A DNA stretch of 64,000 nt from Halichoerus grypus (lineage: Eukaryota > Chordata > Mammalia > Carnivora > Phocidae). Position 1 is the first letter of the stretch; each line of letters starts with the position of its first letter. The position numbers and the translations under genes are program-made. The stretch covers positions 6,055,163 to 6,119,162 of the forward strand of contig NC_135719.1 of assembly GCF_964656455.1 (NCBI RefSeq), written 5' to 3'. Of the stretch, positions 1-43,800 are shown in pieces. The notes beneath the pieces are model-generated. The model was given only the letters and a program-made list of their open reading frames with translations. It had not been told where the DNA came from and made no database searches.

Positions 1-28
1 ATTTCTGGGTCAGGAGGTCAAAACAACA

Positions 29-117
29 GGGATGGCTCAGTTGGTGGATGGGTTGTAAGTTCGAGCCCCACATTAGGTGTAGAGATTACTTAAAAATTAA
101 ATCTTAAAAAAAGGAAA
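29..117 (+). mobile_element. Can-SINE, short 5'-truncated copy
   Basis: Reads gatggctcagttggtggatg, then gagccccac and gtagagattacttaaaaatt, ending in an A-rich tail. This is the short tRNA-Lys-derived SINEC form. Confidence 0.8.
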
Positions 118-167
118 ACGTGACCGTCCAAGAGGCAGCTGAATAGATGGCATGAGGGCCAGTTTTA

Positions 168-377
168 TTTATTTACTTATTTATTTTAAAGATTTTATTT
201 ATTTATTCGACAGAGAGAGAGACAGCGAGAACAGGAACACAAGCAGGGGGAGTGGGAGAGGGAGAAGCAGGCTTCCCGCGGAGCAGGGAGCCCGATGCGG
301 GGCTCCATCCCAGGACCCTGGGACCATGACCTGAGCCGAAGGCAGACGCCTAACGACTGAGCCACCCAGGTGCCCCA
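168..377 (-). mobile_element. Can-SINE (SINEC)
   Basis: Reverse copy from the T-rich end (aaagattttatttattt) to gagccacccaggtgcccc. A 13-bp target duplication, agggccagtttta, lies at 155-167 and 378-390. Confidence 0.93.
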
Positions 378-1691
378 AGGGCCAGTTTTAAAAGGAAGCC
401 TGAAAATAAAGCCGTCATGTGTTAAGACGTGGGTGATTTTCAACATACACCGTTGGTGTGGAGACGGCCTTTCTCTATGATCTAATGCTAAGTAACGGCT
501 CGCCTTTCCTGCGTGTGCCATAATGTCCCATGCGGAGATACGGCTGCCACTTACTTCATGCACGAAGACACTGAGGCCTGTCCCGTCACTCAGAGGCCCC
601 CAGTCTGTGTCCCGGTCCTATTGCACAGCTTGCACCCTGAATTTGAGGCTCTTTATGCCCGCCCTTCAGTGAAGCCTAAGGGAGAAGGTGGAAAACTCCA
701 GCTACCTGACCCTCGAAAACTTGTTTGGCTAGATGAGCAGCCATATTTGCTCCTACCTAAAGACAAACCAGGAAAAAATTATTCATAACACACTGGCACA
801 GAACTCTCAAAATCAAAAGAAAATGAACTCACGCTTGGGAAAAAGATCCAAGGCAAGTCAAGGAAGGAGAGAGAGAAACGTACATTATATGTAACAAAAA
901 GCTGCTCAATCTCCTTCACTTCCTAATGAAAATAGGAATGAGCTCTCAATTCCTGCCGGCCCAGCCCCTGGCTCCCTTGACTGTGGACCCGGTCTGTTGC
1001 GTCACCCCAGAAGCCCACCTTCTGACAGAAAGCTGGCTGCGGAGAACCCCCAGTTTTGCTGGGCTCTGTGTTCCACAGGGAATAAAGGGAAAGCGAGACA
1101 GAGAGGAGAGAGACATAGAGAGGAAGGGACACTCTGTTTCTGTCTGCTTCCTGGTGTCCAGAAATTTCTGTCTTGTGATCAAGTTTGACCCGGCCAGAGA
1201 TGGCAGACTCTAAAGCAGGGCAGGGAGCCAGGAAATGGTGCCTGGAGACCGGGGCTGGAGGAGAGCAGAAGCCAGGCCTCAGGGAAGGGGTGGCGGGGTG
1301 GGGGGTGGGGGCACATATTTGGTGCTAACTGGCCTCCTTTTAAAGCCCCAAAGGCAGGCTCCCTTTCGCACTGGCTGTTTACAAAAGTCCCAAGTGCAGG
1401 TTTTGTGAAAACAATTTGGACAGATTATTGCAAGTCTGAAACTTTGAATCGATTGCCACATAAACCCATTGCCTTGAAATTTCACCTAGTTTTAGGGCCA
1501 ATGGAAGCTGTTTCAGACATGAGGAATAAAAAGGGGAGAAAAAGATGAGATTAAAATTTGGGGGACATATATGGGTATGTGTGAGAAACAACAATAGGAA
1601 AATGTTAATGACAGAGTCTAAGATGGTATGTGGATGTTCAGTGACTTTTTTTTTCTCAAAGCTGCTGTATGTCTGAAAATTTTCAAAATAA
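378..1691. other. No gene recognised
   Basis: Presumed WDR93 intron or 3' flank. An open frame at 513-788 (plus) has unremarkable codon use, no recognised domain and no splice sites that tie it to a gene. Purine-rich runs occur near 1090-1130. Confidence 0.5.
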
Positions 1692-1892
1692 GGGGCGCCT
1701 CAGTGGCTCAGTCGGTTGACTCCAATTCTTGATTTTGGCTCAGGTCACGATCTCATGGTTATGAGAACGAGCCGCATGGAGCCTGTTTAAGATTCTCTCT
1801 CCTTCTCCCTCTGCCTTCCCCCCCCCCCCCACCCTATGTGCACTTTCGAAAGGGAAGAAAGAAAGCAAGAAAGCAAGAAAGAAAGAAAGGAA
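1692..1892 (+). mobile_element. Can-SINE with purine-rich tail
   Basis: Starts ggggcgcctcagtggctcag, carries the CT-rich middle, and ends in a run of gaaag and caag units in place of the usual A tail. Confidence 0.85.
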
Positions 1893-2378
1893 ATTTTCAA
1901 ACTAAAATGTTGGGGCAGGGACTACTCTTTGGGAAAACCCCAGGTACCAGACCTCAGAGCAAGTAGAACAGGAAAAGGCTTCTTTAAATCAATGTTTCCC
2001 AATTTATTGCTGGGACCCAATTTAGAAAATGGGCTTTCTATTGAGATCAGGCCCAAGTAAATGTTCCTTCAATCTGGGCTGGCCACAACCACACAGTGTG
2101 ACCCCTCCCAGCTCCTGCTAAGTCCCGGGACCCAGTGAGCACTTCCCTGAGCTTTTCTGTTCCCAAGCTCTCAAGCCCCTGGTCCCTGATGTCCCACCTG
2201 GCCAGCCCCTCCAGTCTTCTCCCCTGCAGAAGGTTCCCCGGGAGGCAGTTCTCTCCACCCCTCCCAGTGGCTATGGGGCCTTCCCAGGCAGAGGCTGGGG
2301 TGTGGGACCTAAGAGCTAAGCTGTGTTGACAGGAAGGAAAGACATTTGAAAAAGGGGGCTGTAGATAAGTCCCACTCC

Positions 2379-2592
2379 AGGGGCACCTCGGTGGATCAGT
2401 TGGTTAAGCGTCTGCCTTTGGCTCAGGTCATGATCCCGGGGTCCTGGGATCGAGCCCCGCATTGGGCTCCCTGCTCAGCGGGAGCCTGCTTCTCCCTGTC
2501 CTCCTGCTTGTGCTCTCTGTCACTATCTCTGTCTCTCTCTCTCTTTCTCAAATAAATAAAATCTTAAAAAAAAAAAAAAAGAAAAGAAAAGT
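2379..2592 (+). mobile_element. Can-SINE (SINEC)
   Basis: Full-length head ggggcacctcggtggatcag, CT-rich tract, aaataaataaaatctt and a long A tail. An imperfect target duplication (aagtcccactcc / aagtcccattcc) flanks it. Confidence 0.92.
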
Positions 2593-3379
2593 CCCATTCC
2601 CACAGGAGCACAGACTGGAGGAGGTCAGGGCAGAAGAACCTCATCCTTATGAGAGCAGGCCCGACCACAGGGGAGTGGAGAAATATATGGTAGACACATC
2701 TTTCCATGGACATTACATAGGCGTTAAAAACCATATTTATAAGGAGTTTTTTCTTAAAAAAAATAATTATATTCTGGAGTGACACAAAGCCAGACTTAAA
2801 AACTGAACATGAAACAGGATCTCAACTTAGTAAAAACGCCAAAGGGAAAACCTGAAGGAAATGCACTAACATAGGAGGAAGAGCAGTGCTAGGGTTTTTG
2901 TGTGGATTGTGGGTTATTTAAATTTTTTTTTTTTTGCATTGTCCTGTTTTCCAAATTTCTGTAAGTGCATATATAATAACTTCTATCAGAAATAATGAAT
3001 AACTTTTTTACAAGGGAACTACTCAGTTACAGTACTAAGTTCCTCTTGAAGCAAATTTCAGGGGCTATGTAGGGTTCCTTCTGCGGGTGTCTGAGTACTA
3101 ATCTCCACTTATACCTTGTTTGAGGGTGGGCCTTGTCAATCAGGGACTAAGGCAGCCTGAGTTGGCCCGACCCTCTGCCGTCAGGCAGGAGGTGAGCCTC
3201 CCAGTACTGGAAATGTGGGGCAGGCGGGGCCCATTCCCCCAAATGGGGCAGCCAGTTGGCTTCTGGGTCAAGTGGGAAGGGTCACCCTTTCTAGGCCAGT
3301 AAAAGAGGGGGTCAGACTGAAAGGCAGAAATGGAAACAAGCTCCTTAAACAAGGAGTTCTCTGGGTCTCATCAAGAAAG

Positions 3380-3772
3380 AGCTCCAGACATTACTCAGCC
3401 ATCAAAAAGAATAAAACCTTGCCACTTGCAACGACGTGGATGGAACGAGAGGGTATTATGCTACGCAAAATAAGTCAGAGAAAGACAAATACTATATGAT
3501 TTCACTCATGTAGAATTTAAGAAACAAAACAGATGAACATAGGGGAAGGGAAGGAAAAATAAAATAAGCTGAAAATTGAGAGCGAAGCAAACCATAAGAG
3601 ACAAACTCTAGGAAACAAACTGAGGGTTGCTGGAGGGGAGGTGGGGGGATGGGGTAACTGGGTGATGGGCATTAAGGAGGGCACTTCATGTAATGAGCAC
3701 TGGGTATTATATGCAACTGATGAATCACTAATTTCTACATATGAAACTGATTTTAAAAATTTAAAAAAGAAA
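3380..3772 (+). mobile_element. LINE-1 3' end, carnivore type
   Basis: Shows the carnivore L1 terminal signature: actcagccatcaaaaagaat, atatgatttcactcatgtag, gggtgatgggcattaaggag-like text and gagcactgggtattatatg before an A-rich end. It is 5' truncated. Confidence 0.87.
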
Positions 3773-3849
3773 GAGCTCTAGAAAGCTCCATGCCAGGACA
3801 TCCCCCGAGGAGAACAGTCACACTACAGCCATGACCTAAACTCATACTC

Positions 3850-4235
3850 TTGACTTTTTTTTAAACCATTATTTTAAATTTTCCAAAATAACATATTATT
3901 TTTGTAGAAAAGCTGCAAGTAGGGAAAACACAAAGAAAAAAAATCACACATACATCATCACCCAAATACAACTACCATTATTATGGGTATACACACTTCC
4001 AGTCTTTTTTACTCAAAATCAGGATTATACTGTAATATTTTATAACCTCTCCCCATCTTTTATTTAGAAAGATTTCAAACCTACAGAAAAGTTGCAAGTA
4101 GTACAATGAACCTACACCTATAATTCACCACCAGTGAACATTTTGTCTGTCTCTTTCTATGAATATTTTCCTGGGTTTCACTTCATATTTTCTCTTTCTC
4201 TCTCTAAACGTTTTCCTGGCCTGCTTGAAAGTAAG
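3850..4235. repeat. Old LINE-like fragment, tentative
   Basis: AT-rich, with acagaaaagttgcaagtagt, a string seen in old L1 3' regions. A related string occurs near 35318. Family not certain. Confidence 0.4.
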
Positions 4236-4734
4236 TTGTAGACTTCATGATGCTTCACCCTTAAATTCTTCAGCCGCATGTCCTCAGAACGAGTCAAGCC
4301 ATCAAGGGTTAAAATAAGAACCCTCCGTGGGAGGAGCAGCCAAACACTCTTGGTAAATCTTCAACCAGGGGAAATGTCCACTGACCCCTTCTTTGCTGTC
4401 CTCCCCCAAGACCCACAGACCATCCCCCTCTCCTGAGGAATGGCCCTGCTTCCCTCCCAGGGATGCTGAAAGCCACCAGGCAGCCCACCAAGCCCAGGAA
4501 GGAACTGAGTGCGGCAGGTAAATGCTGTCATGGGGGCCGTGGCGCCACCTGGCGGTGGTGTTTAGAGTTTCCCGGGCACGAACTGGGATTAACCCAGCAT
4601 CATTCTTGGACCTACCTGTGCCCAGCACTTAACACGTATTATCGCTCGAATACCTACAAAATGTGAGGGCCGGGCATCGTCGACGAGTCCACAGCACAGC
4701 GTGGTGCACCGTGGGTGTTGGACTAAGCTTTTTT

Positions 4735-4830
4735 GAATTAACGAGCAAACTGAGGCTCTTGGAGGTTAAGGGACTCAACAAGGTCTCAGGGTTTGTAAGT
4801 GGTGGCGTCGGATTTCAGACCTGAGAATCC
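4735..4830 (+). repeat. MIR fragment
   Basis: Contains actgaggctcttggaggtta followed by agggactcaacaaggtctca, the MIR core pattern. Confidence 0.65.
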
Positions 4831-37454
<32,624 letters not shown>

Positions 37455-38079
37455 CTAGGAAACTCTGAAAAGCTGATAAAGGAAGCAAGCAAAGGTACTT
37501 TGAGAAAAAAGGGAAGTTACCAGAAGACAGCACATCATCTTCTCAAGCCCAAAAACCCATGGGACTATCTATTCTAGAGACTGGCACTTTCCTTATTTAT
37601 CACAGGATTGTTACCACATCACTAAAGAATGATCTTCGTATTATAAGGATATCAGCAGAAACGGGTATTAACGAGTCACATCTTCCAGGCCAGCTCAAGA
37701 TGATGGGTGCTTTGGCACAGGGAGAGGAAATGTGGCATCCTTGTTGCCTTTCTCCAGCTCCTACTCAGAGAGTGTCTGTCTGGGTTCCAACTAGAATCCA
37801 ACCGCTCTCCTACAACTTAGGTCTTCTCCTTCTTCCATCTCTGCAAGTGGCTGTGCCCAGGCCAGCTGGGTAGTGAACCAGGACTGCTCTCCTTCCTTTC
37901 CCTCGCCTCCAACCAGATGCCCTTCAAGCACTTTTAATCCTTGCTGTCTCATTTGGTCCTTTCTCTCTAGGCCCACTGCTACCAACCGGGAGTTCTGTAG
38001 ACCGAGTGCCAGGGCCTGTGAGATTTTTCTAGGGCCTACAGAAATGTTTGAGACTCGGAAAAAAAAAAAATAGACTAAA

Positions 38080-39645
38080 ACAAAACAAAATCCTCACAAA
38101 ATCAAAATAATTAAACATTCACAAAAATATTACAACTTATCAGCTCCAGTCTGCATGTGTGCATAACGTTTCAGTCCATAGAAAAGAACAAGTCATCTGA
38201 ACTTCATAAAACTCAAAACTGTACAAATTATAAAAAGGCTTTCAAAATTACAGTTAAATAAAGGCATTTAATGTGGCACATGGGGTCCATTTTAAGATGC
38301 TGCACCTGCAGCAGAGTGGGGTCTTGCACTGTCAAAGCAATAAAAAAAAAATGACCTGGCATGCAGAGGCAAGAAAACACAGCCATAATAAAAGAGAAAA
38401 GTCAGTCAATTGAAGCTGACTCATCAACACAGTTATTAGCAGACAAATTAGCAGACAAAACAGTTATAAATGTATTTCACATGTTCAAAAACCAAGAGGA
38501 AATGTTAGCTAGCGATGTGGAAGTTGCAAAGAAACACAAGCTGAGCTTTCAGAGATGAAAACTACGATGTCTGAGATGAAGAATTCGTTCGATTACATTA
38601 ATCACAAGTTCTCAGAGCAAAACAAATTAGATGGACAGAAGATTCATAAATTTGAAGATACAGCAATAGAAATATTGAAATAAAGAGAAAAAAATGAAGA
38701 AAGTGAGGTGTGGGAGAACCTGAAGTAGCCTAATATAAGTGTGATTGAAATCCCCATGAAAACTATAAACTCACAGATCCAAGAAGAAAAACAAGTCCTA
38801 AGCAAATGAAACACAGAGAAATCTATACCACAGCACATCATGAGCAAAACTAGTGATAAAGACAAAATTTGAAAAGCAGCCAGAGGAAAAAAGACATGAA
38901 TAAAGGAACAAAATAAAGGATGACAGCAGATTTCCTAAGGAAACCACCAGTGAAGAACAGCAGAGCAGTGTTCTAGAACACCCAACCCAATAACAGCAGT
39001 GGACAGCTTTTTTTAAGTACACATAAAACCGTTATCAAGACAAATCCTATTCTGGGCCATAAGCCAGGTCTTAATAAATTTAAAAGTACTCGAGTCATAC
39101 GAAGTATGTTTTCTGACCACACAAAATTATTTTAGAAATCAGTAACAGAAAGATATTTAGGAATACACAAAACCTAAGAAGACCTAAATAAGTGGACAGA
39201 GATACCTTGCTTGTGATTGGAAGACTCAATTTTGTTAAGATGTCAATTCTCCCCCAATTGATCTATAAATTCAACACAATCTCTATGATAGTTCCAGCTG
39301 GACTTTTTCTTTTTTCAAGGAAATTTAGAAGTTGATTTTATAATTCAAATGGAAATGCAAAGTACCTAGAATAGCCAAAATAACGTAGAAAAAAGGACAG
39401 AATTGGAGGATTAATACTACCTATTTCAAGAGTTATTATAAAGCCACAGTAATCAAGACAGTGTGGTACTGGCATCAAAATGCACAAATAGATCAGTGAA
39501 ACCAAATAAAGCGTCCAGAATTAGACTCACATATGTATGCACAGTTTATTTTTGACAAAGGTGCAAAGATAATTCAGTGGAAAAAGGATAATTTTTTTTC
39601 AATAAAGCTGCAGCAATTCGAAATACACATGAAAAAGAAAATGAA
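38080..39645 (+). mobile_element. LINE-1 sense fragment
   Basis: Contains gggccataagccaggtctta, aagccacagtaatcaagaca and gtgtggtactggcatcaaaa, L1 ORF2 text with many stops. Confidence 0.82.
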
Positions 39646-39649
39646 CTCT

Positions 39650-39752
39650 GGGGGTGCTCGGCTGGCACAACTGGTAGAGCATGCAACTCTTGATCTTGGG
39701 GTTCTGAGTTCAAGCCCCAGGTTCGGTGTAGAGATTATTTAAAAATAAAATC
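39650..39752 (+). mobile_element. Can-SINE, short form
   Basis: Reads gggggtgctcggctggcaca through gtagagattatttaaaaata. Immediately followed by a second SINE. Confidence 0.88.
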
Positions 39753-39756
39753 TTTT

Positions 39757-39945
39757 GGGGTGTCTGGGTGGCTCAGTCCTTAAGTCTCTGACTCTTGGTT
39801 TCCACTCAGGTCATGATCTTAGGGTCCTGAGATGTAGCCCCACTCACTGAGAGTGTGCTTGGGATCTCTCCCTTGTCCGCCCCCCACCCCATGCCCTTGA
39901 GCACACACTCTCTCAAATAAATAAAAATAAACCTTTAAAAATAAG
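39757..39945 (+). mobile_element. Can-SINE (SINEC), back to back with the previous one
   Basis: Head ggggtgtctgggtggctcag to ctctcaaataaataaaaata. It begins in the tail of the preceding copy. Confidence 0.9.
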
Positions 39946-40650
39946 TATTTTAAAAGTAATAAAATAAAAAATAACCATATGGTATGTGGGTCTCTATTTG
40001 TAGTCCTCCCCTGGGGCCTGCAAATGTTAAGGGCAGGCCTGACCAAGGGAATAAAGGTTACAAAAATAGGTGACCTCACTTTTTGATTGTAGGGGGTGTA
40101 TTTTGTAATATTACTGCTATGGAACGGGTGGGATTCCACGTCTTCAAACCCCAAAGAACCAACGTTCAGTGGTGCAATTTCGTCGTAATCGATTCCTGTC
40201 TCCACTTTGTCCTTATTAACCCTTCTAGGATTTCCTCAGGTAGCAATCTTCTTCGAGTACTCAATGATCCGAACAGAAAATTCACTTTACCCAGATCTTC
40301 ATGCCAGAACTACACACCACGCATTGGCTTCTCTCTGCTCTAACCATTTCCTTCCCCAGACCTGGAGCTGGTGTTGCTCAAGGGAAACCGAGGTACAGAG
40401 GTGGGAAATGATTAGGCCCCAAAGTCCCCAAGCAAAACCTCAGGGGAATCTCCATTCGGGATGCCGCATGGGGTTCCTGAGTTCCCAGGATCTCCGGGAA
40501 GGCCGGAGGCTGAGCAGATGCCCCCCCCCCCGCGCCCCGAGTCCCCCTCTAGGAGACCCTAGATGTCGAAGGGCGTCTGGGGACACGCGGGGAACCGCTG
40601 AACCCCGGGCCGGAAGCCTAGTTTCTGCTCACCTGCGCCGGGAGCGTGGC

Positions 40651-40664
40651 GTCGCCTTAGTAAC
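40651..40664 (+). promoter_or_regulatory. RFX X-box motif
   Basis: GTCGCC-TT-AGTAAC fits the X-box consensus GTNRCC N(0-3) RGYAAC with no mismatch. RFX factors bind X-boxes in promoters of ciliary genes, which suits WDR93. Binding itself is inferred. Confidence 0.65.
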
Positions 40665-40667
40665 GGC

Positions 40668-40690
40668 CACTTCCGGCCCCCACCGGAAGC
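40668..40690. promoter_or_regulatory. Paired ETS-type motifs
   Basis: CACTTCCGG (40668-40676) and CCGGAAGC (40683-40690) are two ETS cores in inverted orientation, four bases after the X-box. Such sites are frequent in bidirectional CpG promoters. Confidence 0.5.
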
Positions 40691-40825
40691 CCGCAAAATC
40701 GTTCTTCGGGAGGCGTGCCGGCCCCCACTGGGGCGGGGAGACTCAGCTTCTCCCCGGGGACCCGGCGACACCCTTGAGGACTCGCGACTGAACCCGGGGC
40801 GACACGTGGCCTCGGGCCGGGAGCC

Positions 40826-40881
40826 ATGGACGGCTTCATCCGCTTCACCAACCAGACCCAGGGCCGGGACCGACTCTTCAG
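40826..40881 (+). CDS. PEX11A: PEX11A coding exon 1
   Basis: A 56-nt coding part beginning MDGFIRFTNQ. The donor is TTCAG|gtgagg at 40882. It ends in phase 2 and lies in the CpG island. Confidence 0.96.
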
Positions 40882-43800
40882 GTGAGGCAGGTGCCCGCGG
40901 CCTCCACCTCTTCCCGGTGCTGCGACCCGAGCTGGGTCTCGGGTCTTCCGGCGTCGGGAGGAGGGACTCGCCCAGTGGACGGCGGCGGGACGGAGTTCGG
41001 GTCCGGAGCCCTTCTCGCCGGCACTCTGCCGGACCGGACCCCGCGGTCCCGCCGAGCCTCCGCCGGACAGCCCGGCGTGTGGCCCCGGAGCCGCCCAGGC
41101 CCTGACCGCGGTGGACCGGTCCACCAGCGCTCTCCTAACCTGGGAGAGACCGGGTCCTCTCCACTCAGCGTTCTTCCGGGATTTTTTTTTTTTTTTTTTA
41201 AGGATTTTGGTTTTTTTAAGTAATCTCTACACCCAAGGTGGGGCTCGAGCTGGCAACCCCGAGATCAAGAGGTCCACCACTCCAGCGACTGAGCCAACTG
41301 GGTGTCCCCCGGGATTTTTCTTTTTCTTTTTTTTTTTTTTTTTTTGGAGATGAACTTTGGGTTGGCATTTGCGGCCAGGGAAGTCAGCCACTTGGTTGTG
41401 GCTTCAAATACCCCCATGAAATGCTTACGGAGAGACAGAAGTCGTATTTATCTTCTGTTACTGCCCTGTCTACCTCATTGAGATTGTAGGGAAGGAAAAA
41501 TTCTTCCTCTACCCTCAAGGTCTTTCAACTAGACTAAGAATTAAGTTTACACGGAACAGGTTCACAGCAGGGGGAAAAGAAAAGGTGTGTGCACAGAGGC
41601 CCAGTATTGAAATTAAGACCTAGAGAAATGCCCCAGGCAGGCAGTGTTTCTACATTTTAGACAAACAGACAATACATTTGTGAGGAATTGACAGGATAAA
41701 GGAAACAGGTGTTTGGGAGCTTCATTTAGGCGGGAATCCTAAATCGGATTTAGGCTGAGGTAGCAGGATTAGGAAAAAAGTAACGAGGTTTGTTTCTACA
41801 ACTTTCTCTGTTTTAAAGCTCCTATCTCCGGTGATAAGGATGTCTTTTTACTTCCTTAGGAGAGGGAGGGTATTTTTCATATGGGAGATGTGTTTTCTAC
41901 TTTCCGGGGGACAGAGGAGGGTCTGAGTGTCCTTGCACTGGCTGTCTCTTAAGTAACTTTTATTTAGAATAATCAGTATGCCCAAGTGGCACATTTTGGG
42001 GTGGCCTACCCTCCCCCCCTACAGTTGCCTTTTCTGAAACTTCCCTGGAAGTTTCGTACGTTAAAAGTTGAGCTGATAAGTTGTTCCATTTCCTTGAACC
42101 AGTGTCTTAGTTCTGACAGGTCATTTTAGTTAAACTCATTTCAGGAGGCAGCGGTGCAAGTGTGTTCTCAAAGTTAGGCCTACGGTTCAAATAATCAGGT
42201 AATAAATAAGGCATTTCTATGGAAACAAAAGAAAAACAATGATTCATGATTAGATCAAATTATAAGCCAGTTTCGGAGTTCTCAATGCAGCCAGTCGAGG
42301 ATTTCTAGTTGTCAGGTTTAAAGCATCTTTACATAAAATGAGGGCAGACTGTGGCAATCTGACAGAGTTGCTTGGTTTGTAGTTTGAGTATCTCTGGTGA
42401 TCATTTTGAGTGGCTCATAGAGCACCAGGCATGAAGATTGCTCATGTGTGAGCTGTTGTGATTTTTCTGAAGTTCGCATCAAGTTGTTCATATTCAGTCT
42501 GCAGGGCTTTAGGAGAAAGGTCAGTCTTAGTTATCAAATGACTTCAAGTCAAAAATAGAAAAAATATTAGTTTGGAGAATTGTAGCCAGGCATTGGAAGA
42601 AACTAGAAGAAATCAGGATCTAGTCCAGTTTATAATGACTTGTATTTGAATCTAATATCCACAAAGGTGTGTTATTGAAACATAATTTTTTTTTCATATA
42701 ATCACTCTCATTTTACCAAAGATAGCCAAATCAAGACTAATTTCTTTGCAAAATAAGCCTAGTTTGGATAAACTTGGCCTGATTATTTATATAAGTGCAG
42801 CAAAAATAGTGATTAATCATATAGGCTCTTTTTTTTTTTTTTTTTTTTTTTTATTTGAGAGAGAGAATGAGAGACAGAAAGCATGAGAGGGAAGAGAGTC
42901 AGAGGGAGAAGCAGACCCCCCACTGAGCAGGGAGCCTGATGCGGGACTCGATCCCAGGACTCCAGGATCATGACCTGAGCCGAAGGCAGTCGCTTAACCA
43001 ACTGAGCCACCCAGGCGTCCCCATATAGGCTCTTTTAAATCTGCTTTGCTGGAGCTTTTTATAAGGAATATCCATATTGAACTTTAAACGGCCGTTTGAT
43101 GCCAGAAGCCAAGCCAAATACTTGCCATCAGACTTCACCTGTAATACCTACAGGTTAAGGTTAATTCCTCTCTTCTTGAGGTCCCCCCGAATATCCTGAG
43201 GTTCTTGCACCTGTCAGGAAGTGACCTCCTTTACTCACCTGGTAAGATTGCTGGGAGCCCTGTAAGCAAGCTGTCAGGCTGTTTTTCCAAAGGGCTTTGC
43301 TTGCTCCATAGAGTCACCCTTAGTGCCTTAAACCTGTCTAGTCATATCCGAGTTAATGCCTGTCTCCCAAATGTGACTTTCCAGTCAAAGCCTTGGTAAT
43401 ATAACCCATGCTTCCAATTGTGTCCTGTTACAAGGAGAACAAACTCTTACTGAACTTACCCAAATAAATATGTTGTCAAAAAAAATACAAGAATTCAATG
43501 GGAGTTTTTGAATTCTGGAGGGATCAGATAGGGAGAAAAAGAAATTGTTGTAAATCATAGCTTAAGAGAAGAACTTTTCTTAAATCTGGAGAAACAAAAC
43601 ATTAAAAAATTATCAATGTTTCAAGCAAAAATGTCACAGTTGTAATTATCCTCCTCAGTTCATTTAGTCCCATGTTATTTATTCTTGATCTGCTTTAATT
43701 CTGTTCTTCCATTAGTTTCAAAAATTATTTCCCAGTTCAGTTTTATGATCTTAAGGTTATCAGAAACCTGTATTTGTCAAAGTTCCTTTTTATGAATCTC

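Larger units (their letters stand above)
40633..40800 (-). other. WDR93: WDR93 first exon (5' UTR), candidate; upstream limit unknown
   Basis: A consensus minus-strand donor, GGCGCAG|gtgagcag, lies at 40633/40632 inside the CpG-rich promoter. It could splice to the acceptor at 37464 ahead of the WDR93 start codon. Only the donor side is supported; the transcription start is not defined by sequence. Confidence 0.55.
40520..41115. promoter_or_regulatory. CpG-rich bidirectional promoter of WDR93 and PEX11A
   Basis: CpG dinucleotides are dense here and sparse on both sides. The PEX11A start codon (40826, plus) and the candidate WDR93 first donor (40632, minus) lie less than 200 bp apart. No TATA box is evident, as is usual for CpG-island promoters. 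Confidence 0.85.

Noticed and set aside
40207..40791. 194-codon plus-strand frame upstream of PEX11A
   Set aside because: GC-rich promoter DNA keeps stops rare; it is rich in Arg, Pro and Gly, shows no domain and overlaps the WDR93 first donor.
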